Source: Hyphomicrobiales bacterium (lineage in GTDB: Bacteria > Pseudomonadota > Alphaproteobacteria > Rhizobiales > Aestuariivirgaceae). Taken from it: DNA of 64,000 nt. Position numbers and translations under genes: made by a program. A model generated the notes under the pieces. The model saw nothing but the letters and a program-made list of their open reading frames with translations, made no database searches and had not been told where the DNA came from. Shown one piece after another: positions 1 through 9,454 of this stretch; position 1 is the first letter of the stretch, and the number at the start of each line of letters is the position of its first letter. The stretch covers positions 1-64,000 of the forward strand of contig JANYHN010000043.1 of NCBI GenBank assembly GCA_025359045.1. The letters run 5' to 3'.

Positions 1-410
1 CCTATGCGCTGGCAAAGGACAGTCTCAGGAAACAGCTAACCACTTTAAAGGTGCAAACTGGTTTTACGTTTCAGTGGGCGAGATTATTTTATATGTATGG
101 AAAAGGGCAGAACCCCAAATCAATCCTTGCGCAGCTTGATACAGCAATACAAAATGGCGATGCGATATTTAATATGAGTGGTGGTGAACAGCTCAGGGAT
201 TATCTGCCAATTGAAGAGGTTGCACTTCAGCTGCTGGCAATATTTGAGAAGAATGATGGCGGAGTGTTTAATGTCTGTAGTGGCGCACCGATTTCAATAA
301 GGCGGTTGGTCGAAAATAGAATTCAAGAAAAAGGCGCAACAATTAAAATGAATTTGGGATACTACCCTTATCCAGAATTCGAGCCGATGGCATTTTGGGG
401 TGAGAAATAA
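1..410 (+). CDS. NAD-dependent epimerase/dehydratase, C-terminal part (5' truncated by window)
   Basis: The reading frame is open from the first base of the window to a TAA at 408-410, so only the last 135 or so residues are present. The visible part starts with YALAK, which fits the catalytic YxxxK of extended short-chain dehydrogenases, then continues with ARLFYMYGKGQNP and a substrate-binding-region pattern (GGEQLRDYLPIEEVA, VFNVCSGAPISIRRLV) typical of nucleotide-sugar epimerases/dehydratases. Such enzymes modify the sugar of an NDP-sugar in the cytoplasm. It is followed after 9 bp by a sugar C-methyltransferase-like gene, which suggests synthesis of a deoxysugar for surface polysaccharide. 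The exact sugar substrate cannot be told from this fragment. A GTG at 51 is internal and should not be read as the start. Confidence 0.8.
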   Translation, partial: YALAKDSLRKQLTTLKVQTGFTFQWARLFYMYGKGQNPKSILAQLDTAIQNGDAIFNMSGGEQLRDYLPIEEVALQLLAIFEKNDGGVFNVCSGAPISIRRLVENRIQEKGATIKMNLGYYPYPEFEPMAFWGEK

Positions 411-419
411 GAGATAACG

Positions 420-1613
420 ATGACTGACGACCGTAATTTCGACTTTAAATGTACAGCTGAGTTTCAACAATACCTAAAAAACAACAACACAAAAATTACA
501 GTTTCTCCCAATTGTTTGAATGAGATCATCAGAATGAATAGTTTTCGGATACCAACAATACCAAACAGTCCACTGAACTCCACTGATGATCCACAAGATT
601 TTGGATTTATGCGCCTACGGCTCAACTCACATCTTAACTTCGTTGAAAATGCAGAATTTGAATCATCGCGCGCTACTTACGATAAAAATTATCAGAACAA
701 TCAATCTTATTCCAATTTTTTTATTCTGCACATGCAGAATGTAATTGAGCTTTTAAAAAAAGAATTTCCGCGAGGGAGCCGTATCGTCGAAGTTGGTTGT
801 GGCAAAGGCAGCTTTGTAGAGCTCATCGAGGCAGATGGATATTTTGAAATTACTGGTTATGACGCAACATATGAGGGAACCAGTATTTCTATCCAGAAGA
901 GATATCTAAATCCCAGCGACAGACTAGATGCTGACATCATAGTCCTTCGTCATGTTTTAGAACACATTCCATCTCCTCATAGTTTTGTTGCAATGCTGAA
1001 GGGTATTTTTGGTAAAGGTAAAATCTATATTGAAGTTCCGAACTACGATTGGATTGCCGATAATCAAGCATTTTTTGATGTAACGTATGAACATGTAAAC
1101 TACTTTTCCCAACAGTCATTGAGGATGCTATTTAAAGATAGTGAGTCAAAGTCTGGGATCTTTTTTGGAGACCAATACCAATATTTGATTGCCGATATTG
1201 GCTCATTATCCACCAACTTTTCCGACTTGTATAATGGCAAGGAGTGGAAGGAATTAGATTTTGAACTTCTTTTTCCTAACATCGCAGAAAGAATCTCGTC
1301 TATCGAGAAACTGCTGAACCGGAATAGCAAGCTCTATATATGGGGGGCAGCTACAAAGGGGTGCATGTTCTTAACTCATTGTGCAAATCGCGGAAAACTA
1401 TTGGATAAAATCGGTTTTGCGGTAGATTTGAACCCACATAAAATTGGGAAATTTTTACCTGGCTCTCTTGTTGCCATAAAGTCGATGGAAGATTTCTTTA
1501 GGGTTGCAAAAGACGACGATGTTCTGCTGATCTCAAATTCCAATTACCATGAAGAGATATTGAAAGAGCTTCAGCGTCATCGACTTGACGGTATAATAGT
1601 TGTTACTCTTTGA
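420..1613 (+). CDS. class I SAM-dependent methyltransferase, sugar C-methyltransferase-like
   Basis: A protein of 397 residues. SAM-binding motif I is VEVGCGKG at about residues 123-130, followed by a post-motif region with LRHVLEHIPSPHSF and YIEVPNYDWI. The C-terminal 100 residues (LYIWGAATKG onward, then VDLNPHKIGKFLPG) resemble the C-terminal domain of deoxysugar C-methyltransferases of the NovU/TylCIII type, which act on NDP-4-keto-6-deoxysugars. I do not see the paired CxxC zinc site usual at the N-terminus of that family, so the first 90 residues are divergent. It lies 9 bp after the epimerase and probably acts on the same sugar. Its A/T-rich codon use, shared with the next gene, differs from the core genes further on. 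Confidence 0.75.
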   Translation: MTDDRNFDFKCTAEFQQYLKNNNTKITVSPNCLNEIIRMNSFRIPTIPNSPLNSTDDPQDFGFMRLRLNSHLNFVENAEFESSRATYDKNYQNNQSYSNFFILHMQNVIELLKKEFPRGSRIVEVGCGKGSFVELIEADGYFEITGYDATYEGTSISIQKRYLNPSDRLDADIIVLRHVLEHIPSPHSFVAMLKGIFGKGKIYIEVPNYDWIADNQAFFDVTYEHVNYFSQQSLRMLFKDSESKSGIFFGDQYQYLIADIGSLSTNFSDLYNGKEWKELDFELLFPNIAERISSIEKLLNRNSKLYIWGAATKGCMFLTHCANRGKLLDKIGFAVDLNPHKIGKFLPGSLVAIKSMEDFFRVAKDDDVLLISNSNYHEEILKELQRHRLDGIIVVTL

Positions 1614-1803
1614 CGGTATTGGCTTAATCCACATCACTTTAACGAGCTCTCCAATAGTTTGATATTCTCTATCGACCAAATATTACCTAAGGTTTTTCTT
1701 CATTGCACCCTATGGCGAGTTCAAACGGGATTAGATAAACAGGGGTATTGTGGCAGAATAAAATTAGGCAATGGCTCAGTCAAAATATTTGAAAGTTAAT
1801 TAA

Positions 1804-2679
1804 TTGAATAATGCCCATCCAAAACCGGACTCTGCTAGATCAAACAATTCGTCGTTTGTCTCGATAGGGCTGCCAGTATTTAACGGCGGAAAGTCAATAA
1901 TTTCTGCCATTGAATCCATATTGTCTCAAACCTATTTCAATTTCGAACTTATTATTTCTGATAACGGCTCAACAGATGATACCTCGCACATCTGTGAAAG
2001 CTTTGCTGCAAGGGATTCTCGAATAAGATATATTCGCCAAACGACTAACATTGGTGCTTATCTGAATTTCAGGTTCGTTCTTGAACAAGCTACGGGAGAT
2101 TATTTTTTTTGGGCCGCCGCCGATGATACGCGATCTTCTGATTTCATCGAAGCGAATGTTACATTTCTTGAATCCAATCTTGATTATTGTGCATCAATTT
2201 CTAAGTCACGAAATGAAGGTGGGAAGTTTAGTCCTTACTGGGTTGGTGACAGGCCCCTCAACCAAGATTGTTACGAAAAGAAAATCTTGGTCTTCTTTAA
2301 AGGTTGGCATCGGGCAGCAATTTTTTACTCAATCTATAGGCGCGAAGTATTGATTGGACACCCACAACTATATAAGCCGAATTTTTTGGCTCAAGATTGG
2401 GCGATAATCTTGCACACTGCTAAATTGGGTCATATGCAAAGGGTTGAGCAAGGCGAGTTGTTATTGGGCACCGGTGGCATCAGCAAAGGCATTCGCCATT
2501 TGCGCAATATGCGAAAACGGCGCATCGAATATTTTTTTCCGCATTGGGAACTTTGCATGGTCTTGAAGGAAATTTCTAAGGATTTTTCCTTGCGCACGCG
2601 CATTATTCTTTTCTTACGGGCCCTCATTCTCAACATCCGGGCCAATCTTATGCGATTAATTCATGTGTTTGAGACTTGA
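1804..2679 (+). CDS. family 2 glycosyltransferase
   Basis: A protein of 291 residues with a GT-A fold N-terminus: VSIGLPVFNGGKSI at about residues 19-32, then a nucleotide-binding stretch ending IISDNGSTDDT, and a metal-binding acidic motif in WAAADDTRSSD near residue 100. Family 2 enzymes transfer sugar from an NDP-sugar to a growing glycan at the cytoplasmic face of the inner membrane. The start is a TTG at 1804; no in-frame ATG fits the conserved N-terminus better. A 190-bp gap without a recognisable gene separates it from the methyltransferase. The last ~50 residues are basic and hydrophobic. Donor and acceptor are unknown. Confidence 0.82.
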   Translation: MNNAHPKPDSARSNNSSFVSIGLPVFNGGKSIISAIESILSQTYFNFELIISDNGSTDDTSHICESFAARDSRIRYIRQTTNIGAYLNFRFVLEQATGDYFFWAAADDTRSSDFIEANVTFLESNLDYCASISKSRNEGGKFSPYWVGDRPLNQDCYEKKILVFFKGWHRAAIFYSIYRREVLIGHPQLYKPNFLAQDWAIILHTAKLGHMQRVEQGELLLGTGGISKGIRHLRNMRKRRIEYFFPHWELCMVLKEISKDFSLRTRIILFLRALILNIRANLMRLIHVFET

Positions 2680-3575
2680 TGTTAAACGGGGGTGCGAAGG
2701 CGACGATGATTGACTGGGCCGTCATAACTCCAAGCTATAATCTTGATCTTGAACGCTGCAAACTTCTGTGTCGCAGTATGGATGCTTTTTTGAGCGGCCC
2801 TTGGCATCACTATATCGTGGTCGATCCGGTGGATAGTTCCCTTTTTACTTCATTGAAAGGGCCGCGTCGCACCGTCGTCAATAAAACCGATATTTTACCG
2901 AAGGGCATGCGTTATGTTGGCAAAGTGCCCTTCATGCGGCTTGGTCGGCTTTGGTGGTCGGGGAGGCATGGCCCTGTTTTCGGATGGCAAATGCAGCAGT
3001 ATGTAAAAATTATGATGGCGTCTTATGTGAAGCAAGAGGCCATGTTGTTTTTAGACTCGGACATTTTTTTTCTCAAGCCATTCAATATTAGTAAGTTTGC
3101 GCGCGAGGGTAAAGTGCGGTTCAGCTCGGAGGAATCTCCGGTGGAATCAGAAATAAGTATGAAGAGCACCAGCCTTAAATTGTTGGGCTTATCTCGTGAT
3201 GCAACGAAGTGCGTCTATAAAGATCCAATTGTAACTTGGCATCGCCCCACCGCAGTCGCCATGCAAGACTACCTTTCCAAATTGCACAACAAGCCATGGC
3301 ACGAGGCCATTGGCTCAAAGATCATGTTCTCAGAATATATGCTCTATATTATGTTTGTGAATTACATTCAGAAATCCAATCCGCATCTTTATGAAGATAA
3401 CACCATCTATTGCAAAACGTTGTGGACAAAAGAAGCTGCAAAGACCACTGACATTGCTGAATTTTGTTCAAGCTTAGGGCCTGATCAGGTGGCGGTTTGC
3501 ATTCAATCCTTAATTGGCATTCCGATCAAAGTTTATGCAGATGAGCTCCAACTTGCCATACGCCAAACGCAATAG
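2679..3575 (+). CDS. DUF6492-like protein, glycosyltransferase-like fold suspected
   Basis: A protein of 298 residues if the ATG at 2679 is used; this ATG overlaps the TGA of the previous gene by one base. A later ATG at 2706 (MIDWAVITPSYN) is equally possible. The pattern AVITPSYNLDLERC near the N-terminus and LFLDSDIFFLKPF near residue 125, with a DxD motif, resembles a nucleotide-sugar transferase, and the whole matches my recollection of DUF6492 proteins found in polysaccharide clusters. Its position directly after a glycosyltransferase supports a role in glycan synthesis. No activity can be assigned from sequence alone. Confidence 0.55.
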   Translation: MLNGGAKATMIDWAVITPSYNLDLERCKLLCRSMDAFLSGPWHHYIVVDPVDSSLFTSLKGPRRTVVNKTDILPKGMRYVGKVPFMRLGRLWWSGRHGPVFGWQMQQYVKIMMASYVKQEAMLFLDSDIFFLKPFNISKFAREGKVRFSSEESPVESEISMKSTSLKLLGLSRDATKCVYKDPIVTWHRPTAVAMQDYLSKLHNKPWHEAIGSKIMFSEYMLYIMFVNYIQKSNPHLYEDNTIYCKTLWTKEAAKTTDIAEFCSSLGPDQVAVCIQSLIGIPIKVYADELQLAIRQTQ

Positions 3576-4061
3576 TTGAATCCATCTTAAGACGGAGTCA
3601 TGTTGATCGAAAAAGCAGAGGAAATACTTATAGCATAATTGTAAAAGGTGGGTTTATTAAAATTCGACCCGAAAGAAGCCAAACTGAAGCTATCAAAATG
3701 ACAGGCGCAAATTTAAATTTGTTGGTAGATATGTTGGTATCTTTCTAAATCATATTTAAAACGATCAATAGAATCAATATTTTATCACGCTTATTCGAGT
3801 CCTCTTCAGGCACCAAAATTCAGATTTACATTTTATGTTTTGAGCCAATGCGAACTCCGCAGTAATTTTGGTTTGGGCAACTGATTTCACCCTCCAGCAT
3901 GAATTTTGATTTGGATCACGCATGTGCAATGCAGCAAATGTTGCGATGCAAAACTATTTGTATGACAATTTAATTGTTGACTGAATGTCGCATTCGCTCT
4001 TTAATTCATTTTGGACACGCCACCCCCCAACAAGTGCGTGAACATTAAAGGGAGAATATTT
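3576..4061 (+). other. intergenic region between glycan cluster and sugar ABC operon
   Basis: About 490 bp without a supportable gene. It is A/T-rich, especially 3640-3800, and has no transposase remnant or tRNA that I can recognise. Near its right end lie a short palindrome (ACAATT-T-AATTGT, 3965-3977) and a possible sigma-70 promoter for the next gene. The base composition suggests a boundary between the glycan genes and the conserved chromosome. Confidence 0.5.
3977..4006 (+). promoter_or_regulatory. possible promoter of the sugar ABC operon
   Basis: TTGACT at 3977-3982 and TTAATT at 4001-4006 are separated by 18 bp, about 55 bp before the ATG at 4062. This is a plausible housekeeping promoter by pattern only. 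The 13-bp palindrome at 3965-3977 abuts the -35 and could be an operator. Confidence 0.3.
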
Positions 4062-5042
4062 ATGACATTGTTGACACGCCGCACGGCGCTGATTTCGACG
4101 CTGGCATTTGCTGGTGCATTTGCTACAGGCGCACTGGCTGATGGCTTGCCAAAACTCGCTGTCAAGAAAACCTACAAGGTTGGCTTTGCCCAAACCGAAA
4201 GCAACAATCCTTGGCGCTTGGCACAAACTGCAAGCATGAAAGCCGAAGCTGAAAAACTGGGCTGGCAACTGGTTTATACTGATGCTGCCGGTTCAGCAGC
4301 AAAGCAAGTGGCCGACGTTAACAGCATGATTGCCCAAGGCGTCGATGCTATCTTCTTGTCACCCCGTGAAGAGAAGCCTTTGATTCCTGCTGTTATGGCC
4401 GCCAAAAAAGCTGGCATTCCATTGTTCCTGATTGACCGCGGTGTTGATGCCACGCTTGCCAAGGGCGGCGTTGACTATGTCACCTTCATCGGTTCTGACT
4501 TCCTGAAGGAAGGCACAACAGCTGGCGAAAACCTGGTCAAGATTATGGGCGGCAAAGGCATTATCCTAGAGCTCGAAGGTTCAACGGGTTCATCACCTGC
4601 CAATGACCGCAAAAAAGGATTTGATGCAGTCATTGCCCAAAATCCGGGTATGAAAATCGTTGCCTCGCAAACTGGTGACTTTAACCGTGACAAAGGACGT
4701 CAAGTTGCAGAAGCCCTTTTGCAAGCTCACCCTGAAGCGAATGTAATCTATGCACACAATGACGAAATGGCCATTGGTGCAATCTCTGCTCTTGAAGCTG
4801 CAGGCAAGGTTCCGGGCAAAGACGTCATCGTCGTATCAATCGATGGTGAAAAGGATGCGTTGCAAGCAATTATTGACGGCAAGATGGCATTTTCAGTCGA
4901 ATGCAATCCTAAATTTGGCCCTGCAGCTTTTGCTGCCGCAATGTCCTATGCCAAAGGCGATACGCTTCCCGCAACAATGACAAACACCGATCGCTTCTTT
5001 GATATCAGCAATGCCAAAGACAGCATGGCGGACTCATATTGA
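4062..5042 (+). CDS. sugar ABC transporter, periplasmic binding protein (YtfQ-like)
   Basis: A protein of 326 residues with a signal peptide (TRRTALISTLAFAGAFATGALA) ending near residue 27. The mature part is a type I periplasmic binding protein: YKVGFAQTESNNPWR, a central VDAIFLSPREE, IDRGVDA, GDFNRDKGR and VIYAHNDEMAIGA. These match the pattern of E. coli YtfQ, which binds galactofuranose, better than those of RbsB or XylF. I chose ATG 4062, preceded by GGGAGA, instead of a longer reading from 4011 because the longer form would put 17 unlikely residues before the signal peptide. It is the first gene of a four-gene importer operon and is separated from the ATPase by a terminator-like hairpin. 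Substrate is inferred, not proven. Confidence 0.8.
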   Translation: MTLLTRRTALISTLAFAGAFATGALADGLPKLAVKKTYKVGFAQTESNNPWRLAQTASMKAEAEKLGWQLVYTDAAGSAAKQVADVNSMIAQGVDAIFLSPREEKPLIPAVMAAKKAGIPLFLIDRGVDATLAKGGVDYVTFIGSDFLKEGTTAGENLVKIMGGKGIILELEGSTGSSPANDRKKGFDAVIAQNPGMKIVASQTGDFNRDKGRQVAEALLQAHPEANVIYAHNDEMAIGAISALEAAGKVPGKDVIVVSIDGEKDALQAIIDGKMAFSVECNPKFGPAAFAAAMSYAKGDTLPATMTNTDRFFDISNAKDSMADSY

Positions 5043-5072
5043 TCTGAGTTAAGTAACCGCGTTCCTCCCCAA

Positions 5073-5114
5073 GGGCCCGGCTTTGTGTGAACCAAAGTTG
5101 GGCTCTGCTTTTTT
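5073..5114 (+). terminator. intrinsic terminator/attenuator after the binding-protein gene
   Basis: GGGCCCGGCTTT (5073-5084) pairs with AAAGTTGGGCTC (5094-5105) over 12 positions including three G-U pairs, with a 9-nt loop, followed shortly by six T. It lies inside the operon, so it probably gives partial termination and higher expression of the binding protein than of the membrane parts. Confidence 0.7.
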
Positions 5115-5213
5115 GAGCGCGCTTCATTTTTTCTTAAATGTTTTTGACCTGTTCGCCACTTGACAAACGGGCTGGACGAGGCATCAATAAAACTCTGAAA
5201 AGTAGCAGGCAAA

Positions 5214-6770
5214 ATGGTCTCAGAGGCTTCTCCATATAATACACCACTGCTTTCAATGCAGAACATCAACAAGGCATTTGCGGGTATTGCAGCCCTCAGT
5301 TCTGCTTCGCTCGAAGTTGCTGCAGGTGAAGTGCATGCGTTGATTGGCCAGAACGGTGCTGGCAAATCGACAATGATCAAAATTCTAACGGGTTATGTCA
5401 GCCGTGATTCAGGTGAGATCAATTTTGATGGTGCAGCCTTTGAAGCGCGCTCTCCTCAAGATGCACAAGCCAAAGGCATCAGCACAATTTACCAGGAAAT
5501 CAACCTGGTTCCATTTAGATCGATTACCGAAAACATCTGCCTTGGACGCGAGTCTCGCCGCTACGGGTTTTTGAATTGGAATGCGATGCACGACGAAGCG
5601 CGCAGTTTGATGGGACGGTTCAACATCAATATTGATGTGCGAAAACCGCTTTATGAATTCAACACAGCAACCCAACAGATGGTTGCCATTGCTCGAGCCA
5701 TAGGGTTCAAAGCCAAATTGGTTATCATGGACGAACCCACCTCGTCGCTTGATGAGCGTGAAGTCAATGTGTTGTTCGATGTCATTCGTCAGCTCAAGCA
5801 ATCCGGCATCTCGGTCATCTTTGTCAGTCATAAATTGGACGAACTTTACCAAGTATGCGACCGCGTCACGATTATGCGAGACGGTCGCACTGTCAAAATT
5901 GCTGACTTGAAATCAATCAGCAAAATTGAGCTGGTGGCCAGCATGCTGGGCCGCGATGTGGCACAGGTTGCAAAAAGCGCAACAGCATTTGGCAATCGCA
6001 AGGGCAAGATTGGCGAAACTGTCCTTGAAGCAAAAAACCTGAGCGCTGGCCATATGGTTCAAGATGTTTCATTTAGCGTCAAGAGCGGCGAAATTGTCGG
6101 CTTTGCAGGTTTGCTGGGTGCAGGCCGCACAGAGACGGCGCGGCTGGTTTTTGGCGCCGATGCCATGCGCAGTGGAACGATGGAGCTGGACGGTCAATCC
6201 CTTGCCCCGCGCCATCCGATCGATGCGATTGATCGAGGAATTGGTTTTTCATCGGAAGATAGAAAGCTCGAAGGCATTATTCCGGATATGTCGGTGGCTG
6301 AAAATTTGACCCTGGCACTTATGCCACAGATCACCAAGGCTGGCATTGTTGATGAAGAAAAACAACGCGTCATCGTGGAAAAATTTATCGCGCGATTGGG
6401 TGTGAAGTGCAGCGGCCCTGAACAAAGAATTCGTGAGCTTTCAGGCGGCAACCAACAAAAAGTTTTGTTGGCCCGCTGGCTTGCGATGAACCCCAAGTTA
6501 GTCATACTTGATGAGCCAACGCGCGGCATTGATGTGGGCGCCAAAGCTGAAATCCAATCATTGATCAAGGAATTGGCCGAACAAGGATTGGGCGTGTTGA
6601 TGATTTCATCAGAATTAGAAGAAGTCATTGAAGGATCAGACCGGGTTTTTGTTTTGCGTGAAGGCAAAAACGTTGCTGAATTTGTTGGCAAGGACATTAA
6701 CGAAGCTGCTGTTATGGCAGCTATGGCACATGGCAGTGAATCTGAGACCAAATTGGGGAATGCATCATGA
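5214..6770 (+). CDS. sugar ABC transporter, duplicated ATP-binding protein (YtfR-like)
   Basis: A protein of 518 residues made of two fused ABC domains, as in RbsA, XylG and YtfR. The first domain has Walker A GQNGAGKST at about 45-53 and Walker B VIMDEPTSSLD. The second has the degenerate nucleotide loop GLLGAGRTE usual for this family, the signature LSGGNQQKVLLARWL and VILDEPTRGIDVG. It energises uptake through the two permeases that follow. The permease start overlaps its stop by 4 bp (ATGA), so they are probably translationally coupled. Start ATG 5214 has only a weak upstream AGCAGG. Confidence 0.88.
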   Translation: MVSEASPYNTPLLSMQNINKAFAGIAALSSASLEVAAGEVHALIGQNGAGKSTMIKILTGYVSRDSGEINFDGAAFEARSPQDAQAKGISTIYQEINLVPFRSITENICLGRESRRYGFLNWNAMHDEARSLMGRFNINIDVRKPLYEFNTATQQMVAIARAIGFKAKLVIMDEPTSSLDEREVNVLFDVIRQLKQSGISVIFVSHKLDELYQVCDRVTIMRDGRTVKIADLKSISKIELVASMLGRDVAQVAKSATAFGNRKGKIGETVLEAKNLSAGHMVQDVSFSVKSGEIVGFAGLLGAGRTETARLVFGADAMRSGTMELDGQSLAPRHPIDAIDRGIGFSSEDRKLEGIIPDMSVAENLTLALMPQITKAGIVDEEKQRVIVEKFIARLGVKCSGPEQRIRELSGGNQQKVLLARWLAMNPKLVILDEPTRGIDVGAKAEIQSLIKELAEQGLGVLMISSELEEVIEGSDRVFVLREGKNVAEFVGKDINEAAVMAAMAHGSESETKLGNAS

Positions 6771-7762
6771 GCGATGTTGCGCCTCCTCATGCCAGTACAT
6801 CTATACAATTTGATGTGATGAAGTTCGTTACAAGATATTCAACATTACTCGCTTTGTTGGCACTGGTTTTGTTCAATGTGATTTTCACTAATCATTTCGT
6901 CTCCATTCAAACGCTTAACGTCAATCTTACGCAGGTTGCTACCATTGTGATTGTCGGAGTTGGCATGACTTTGGTGATTGCCACAGGCGGTATTGATCTA
7001 TCAGTTGGCTCGTTAATGGCCATATCTGGTGCGATTGCGCCGCTCATTTTTCTTGGCACTGCCGTTCACATCGGTGAAATTCATGTTGCCGTTGCCGTAG
7101 GTATGATCGTTGCCGTTTTAGCTGCTGGCGCATTTGGCTGGTTTAATGGATGGTTGATTACGCGCTTTCATATTCAACCGATCATTGCCACTCTCGTTTT
7201 ATTTATCGCCGGGCGCGGTATCGCGCAGGTCTCAACCAACGGAAATTTGCAGCCTTTTAAATTAGGTGAGTTTCAATGGATTGGACTTGGGCGCTGGTTT
7301 GGAGTTCCGGTTCAAGTGGTCATCATGATTGCCTTGGTGGCACTGGCCGCGTGGATTTTGAAGCGATCATTATTCGGAAGACAGATTTTAGCGATTGGTG
7401 GCAATGAACGCGCGGCACGGCTTGCTGGTGTTCCTGTGGCCAAGGTGAAGCGATGGGTTTATTGTATCAGTGGCTTGTGCTCGGGCATTGCAGGTCTTGT
7501 AGTGATTGCGATCAACTCATCGAGTGACGCCAATCTTGTTGGCCTTGGCATGGAGCTTGATGCTATTGCCGCGGTGGCGGTGGGTGGCACCCTGCTGAGT
7601 GGCGGACGCGCGACCGTGACGGGCACGCTGATTGGTGCTCTGATCATTCAACTTGTGCGTTACACATTGCTGGCTAACGGCGTTCCTGATGATGTGGCCA
7701 AGCTTGTAAAAGCTGCACTCATTATCATCGCCGTTTGGTTACAACGACATGGGAAGGCTTAA
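6767..7762 (+). CDS. sugar ABC transporter permease (YtfT-like)
   Basis: A protein of 331 residues, a BPD_transp_2 type permease with about nine hydrophobic segments. The family marker TGGIDLSVGSLMAISGAI is near residue 75, and the C-terminal conserved loop GNERAARLAGVPVAKVK is followed by AAVAVGGTLLSGG. It starts 4 bp inside the ATPase gene and is followed after 3 bp by a second permease. The pair would form a heterodimeric channel in the inner membrane, as in YtfT/YjfF. Confidence 0.85.
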   Translation: MSDVAPPHASTSIQFDVMKFVTRYSTLLALLALVLFNVIFTNHFVSIQTLNVNLTQVATIVIVGVGMTLVIATGGIDLSVGSLMAISGAIAPLIFLGTAVHIGEIHVAVAVGMIVAVLAAGAFGWFNGWLITRFHIQPIIATLVLFIAGRGIAQVSTNGNLQPFKLGEFQWIGLGRWFGVPVQVVIMIALVALAAWILKRSLFGRQILAIGGNERAARLAGVPVAKVKRWVYCISGLCSGIAGLVVIAINSSSDANLVGLGMELDAIAAVAVGGTLLSGGRATVTGTLIGALIIQLVRYTLLANGVPDDVAKLVKAALIIIAVWLQRHGKA

Positions 7763-7765
7763 ACC

Positions 7766-8731
7766 ATGAAAAAAACTTCACTTATCGCGACGATTTCAAG
7801 CCAGGGTGTTTTGATTGCGCTTGCCCTGCTCATTCTATTTGGCTGGCTGCGCTATGAAAATTTTTTAGGCTTGTTCAATATATCAACTGTGCTGCGCTAT
7901 AACTCCATGTTCGCACTCGTAGCGCTTGGCATGTGCTTTGTTATTATGGCAGGTGGTATTGATCTGTCGGTCGGTTCAACAGCAGCATTGGGCAGTGTGG
8001 TATCCGCCTTGGTCAGCGATCAAGGTATGTTGGTTGGATCACTTGTGGGTATTGCCGCGGGCCTCTGCGTTGGCATTCTCAACGGGTTTGTAATCGTGAA
8101 GTTGCGCATCTTACCATTTATTGCAACACTAGCGACGATGTTGGCCGCCAACGGAACGGCGTTGCTTTTGGCCCATGACCAAACTGTTTCGGTTTCCTAT
8201 GACGGAACATTTGTCAATTTGGGCCAAGGTGATATTTTCAATATTCCTATTCCCGCCATCATCGCTGTAGCGGCTTATGTGATTGGTTCAATCGTTCTCA
8301 ACTTCACCAGCACGGGCCGTTCGGTTCTGGCTATAGGCGGTAATGAAGACGCAAGCCGGATGATGGGACTTCCCGTCGACCGCGTCAAATTCATGGTTTA
8401 TGTTTTGAGCGGCGGGCTATCAGGTCTGGCTGGCGTTATTCTGGCCTCGCAATTTGGCGCGGGCCAACCCATCGAAGGCGTTGGCTGGGAGTTGTTTGCA
8501 ATTGCATCTGTCGTGGTTGGTGGAACATTGCTGACCGGCGGCGTTGGCTCTGTCGGAGCTACTTTGGCTGGCGTGTTATTGCTTGGATTGATTTTCAATG
8601 TGCTGAATTTTGAAAACGGTCTGGGCTGGATTTCGCTGTCAGCATATTGGCAATCGGTCATCCGCGGATTGTTTCTGCTTTTTGTTGTGATCTTACAATC
8701 TCGTCTGGCAATTCGAAAAAACCCCGCTTGA
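7766..8731 (+). CDS. sugar ABC transporter permease (YjfF-like)
   Basis: A protein of 321 residues, homologous in pattern to the preceding permease: AGGIDLSVGSTAALGS near residue 70, GNEDASRMMGLPVDRVK, and SVVVGGTLLTGGVGSVGAT near the C-terminus. It has eight to nine hydrophobic segments. As last gene of the operon it supplies the second channel subunit. The 111 bp after it contain only weak inverted repeats before the RNase D-like gene. Confidence 0.85.
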   Translation: MKKTSLIATISSQGVLIALALLILFGWLRYENFLGLFNISTVLRYNSMFALVALGMCFVIMAGGIDLSVGSTAALGSVVSALVSDQGMLVGSLVGIAAGLCVGILNGFVIVKLRILPFIATLATMLAANGTALLLAHDQTVSVSYDGTFVNLGQGDIFNIPIPAIIAVAAYVIGSIVLNFTSTGRSVLAIGGNEDASRMMGLPVDRVKFMVYVLSGGLSGLAGVILASQFGAGQPIEGVGWELFAIASVVVGGTLLTGGVGSVGATLAGVLLLGLIFNVLNFENGLGWISLSAYWQSVIRGLFLLFVVILQSRLAIRKNPA

Positions 8732-8842
8732 TTGTGGCTGCCATTCATAGCTTGAATGATTCCAGTTTGGCCATTAAGTAGCCCACTGGAACTGACGTCT
8801 ATCGATGGCGTCAACGTTTAAAGCAAAAGGTGGCCCACTTTT

Positions 8843-9454
8843 ATGACTGTCAAACTTTATCGCGGGGACTTGCCTGCTGATTTTAATCCAGGTACGTCTG
8901 TAGCCATTGACACTGAAACACTGGGCCTCAAGCCTGCGCGCGATAAATTATGTCTGGTGCAAATTTCGACGGGCGATGGCAATGCGGTTTTGGTGCAGAT
9001 GGACCGCAGCAAATATGATGCGCCGAATTTGAAGGCACTGCTGGCAAACCCGAAGGTTTTGAAGATATTCCATTTTGCAAGGTTTGATGTCGCCGTGCTC
9101 AAGCAATATCTCGATGTTGATACAGCGCCTTTGTTCTGCACCAAAATTGCTTCAAAGCTGGTGCGCACTTATACAGATCGCCATGGGCTAAAAGAGTTGG
9201 TGCGTGAATTGTTGGGGATTGATCTGAATAAGTTGCAGCAGAGTTCGGATTGGGGCGCCCATTCGCTGACCGATGCGCAGAAGGCTTACGCGGCCGAAGA
9301 TGTGGTTTATCTGCATGAGTTAAAGCAACGTCTGGAGCAAATGCTGGAACGTGAGGGGCGAACGGCTCTTGCAAAATCGTGTTTTGAATTTTTACCAACA
9401 CGTACCGCACTTGACCTTCTAGGTTGGTCTGAAGAAGATGTCTTCGCCCATTGA
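8843..9454 (+). CDS. short RNase D-like 3'-5' exonuclease
   Basis: A protein of 203 residues consisting of a DEDD exonuclease domain only: Exo I in VAIDTETLGLKP (residues 20-31), Exo II in IFHFARFDVAVLK and Exo III in YAAEDVVYLHEL. Full-length RNase D carries HRDC domains after this; they are absent here, as is usual for the short alphaproteobacterial type. The likely role is trimming of structured RNA 3' ends in the cytoplasm. A sequence AAAGGTGG precedes the ATG. Its 3' end overlaps lptC by 17 bp, a frequent arrangement in this group. Confidence 0.85.
   Translation: MTVKLYRGDLPADFNPGTSVAIDTETLGLKPARDKLCLVQISTGDGNAVLVQMDRSKYDAPNLKALLANPKVLKIFHFARFDVAVLKQYLDVDTAPLFCTKIASKLVRTYTDRHGLKELVRELLGIDLNKLQQSSDWGAHSLTDAQKAYAAEDVVYLHELKQRLEQMLEREGRTALAKSCFEFLPTRTALDLLGWSEEDVFAH

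Noticed and set aside
3576-4061. Degenerate transposase or pseudogene in the A/T-rich gap
   Set aside because: No frame gives recognisable protein similarity over more than a few residues, and no terminal inverted repeats were found.
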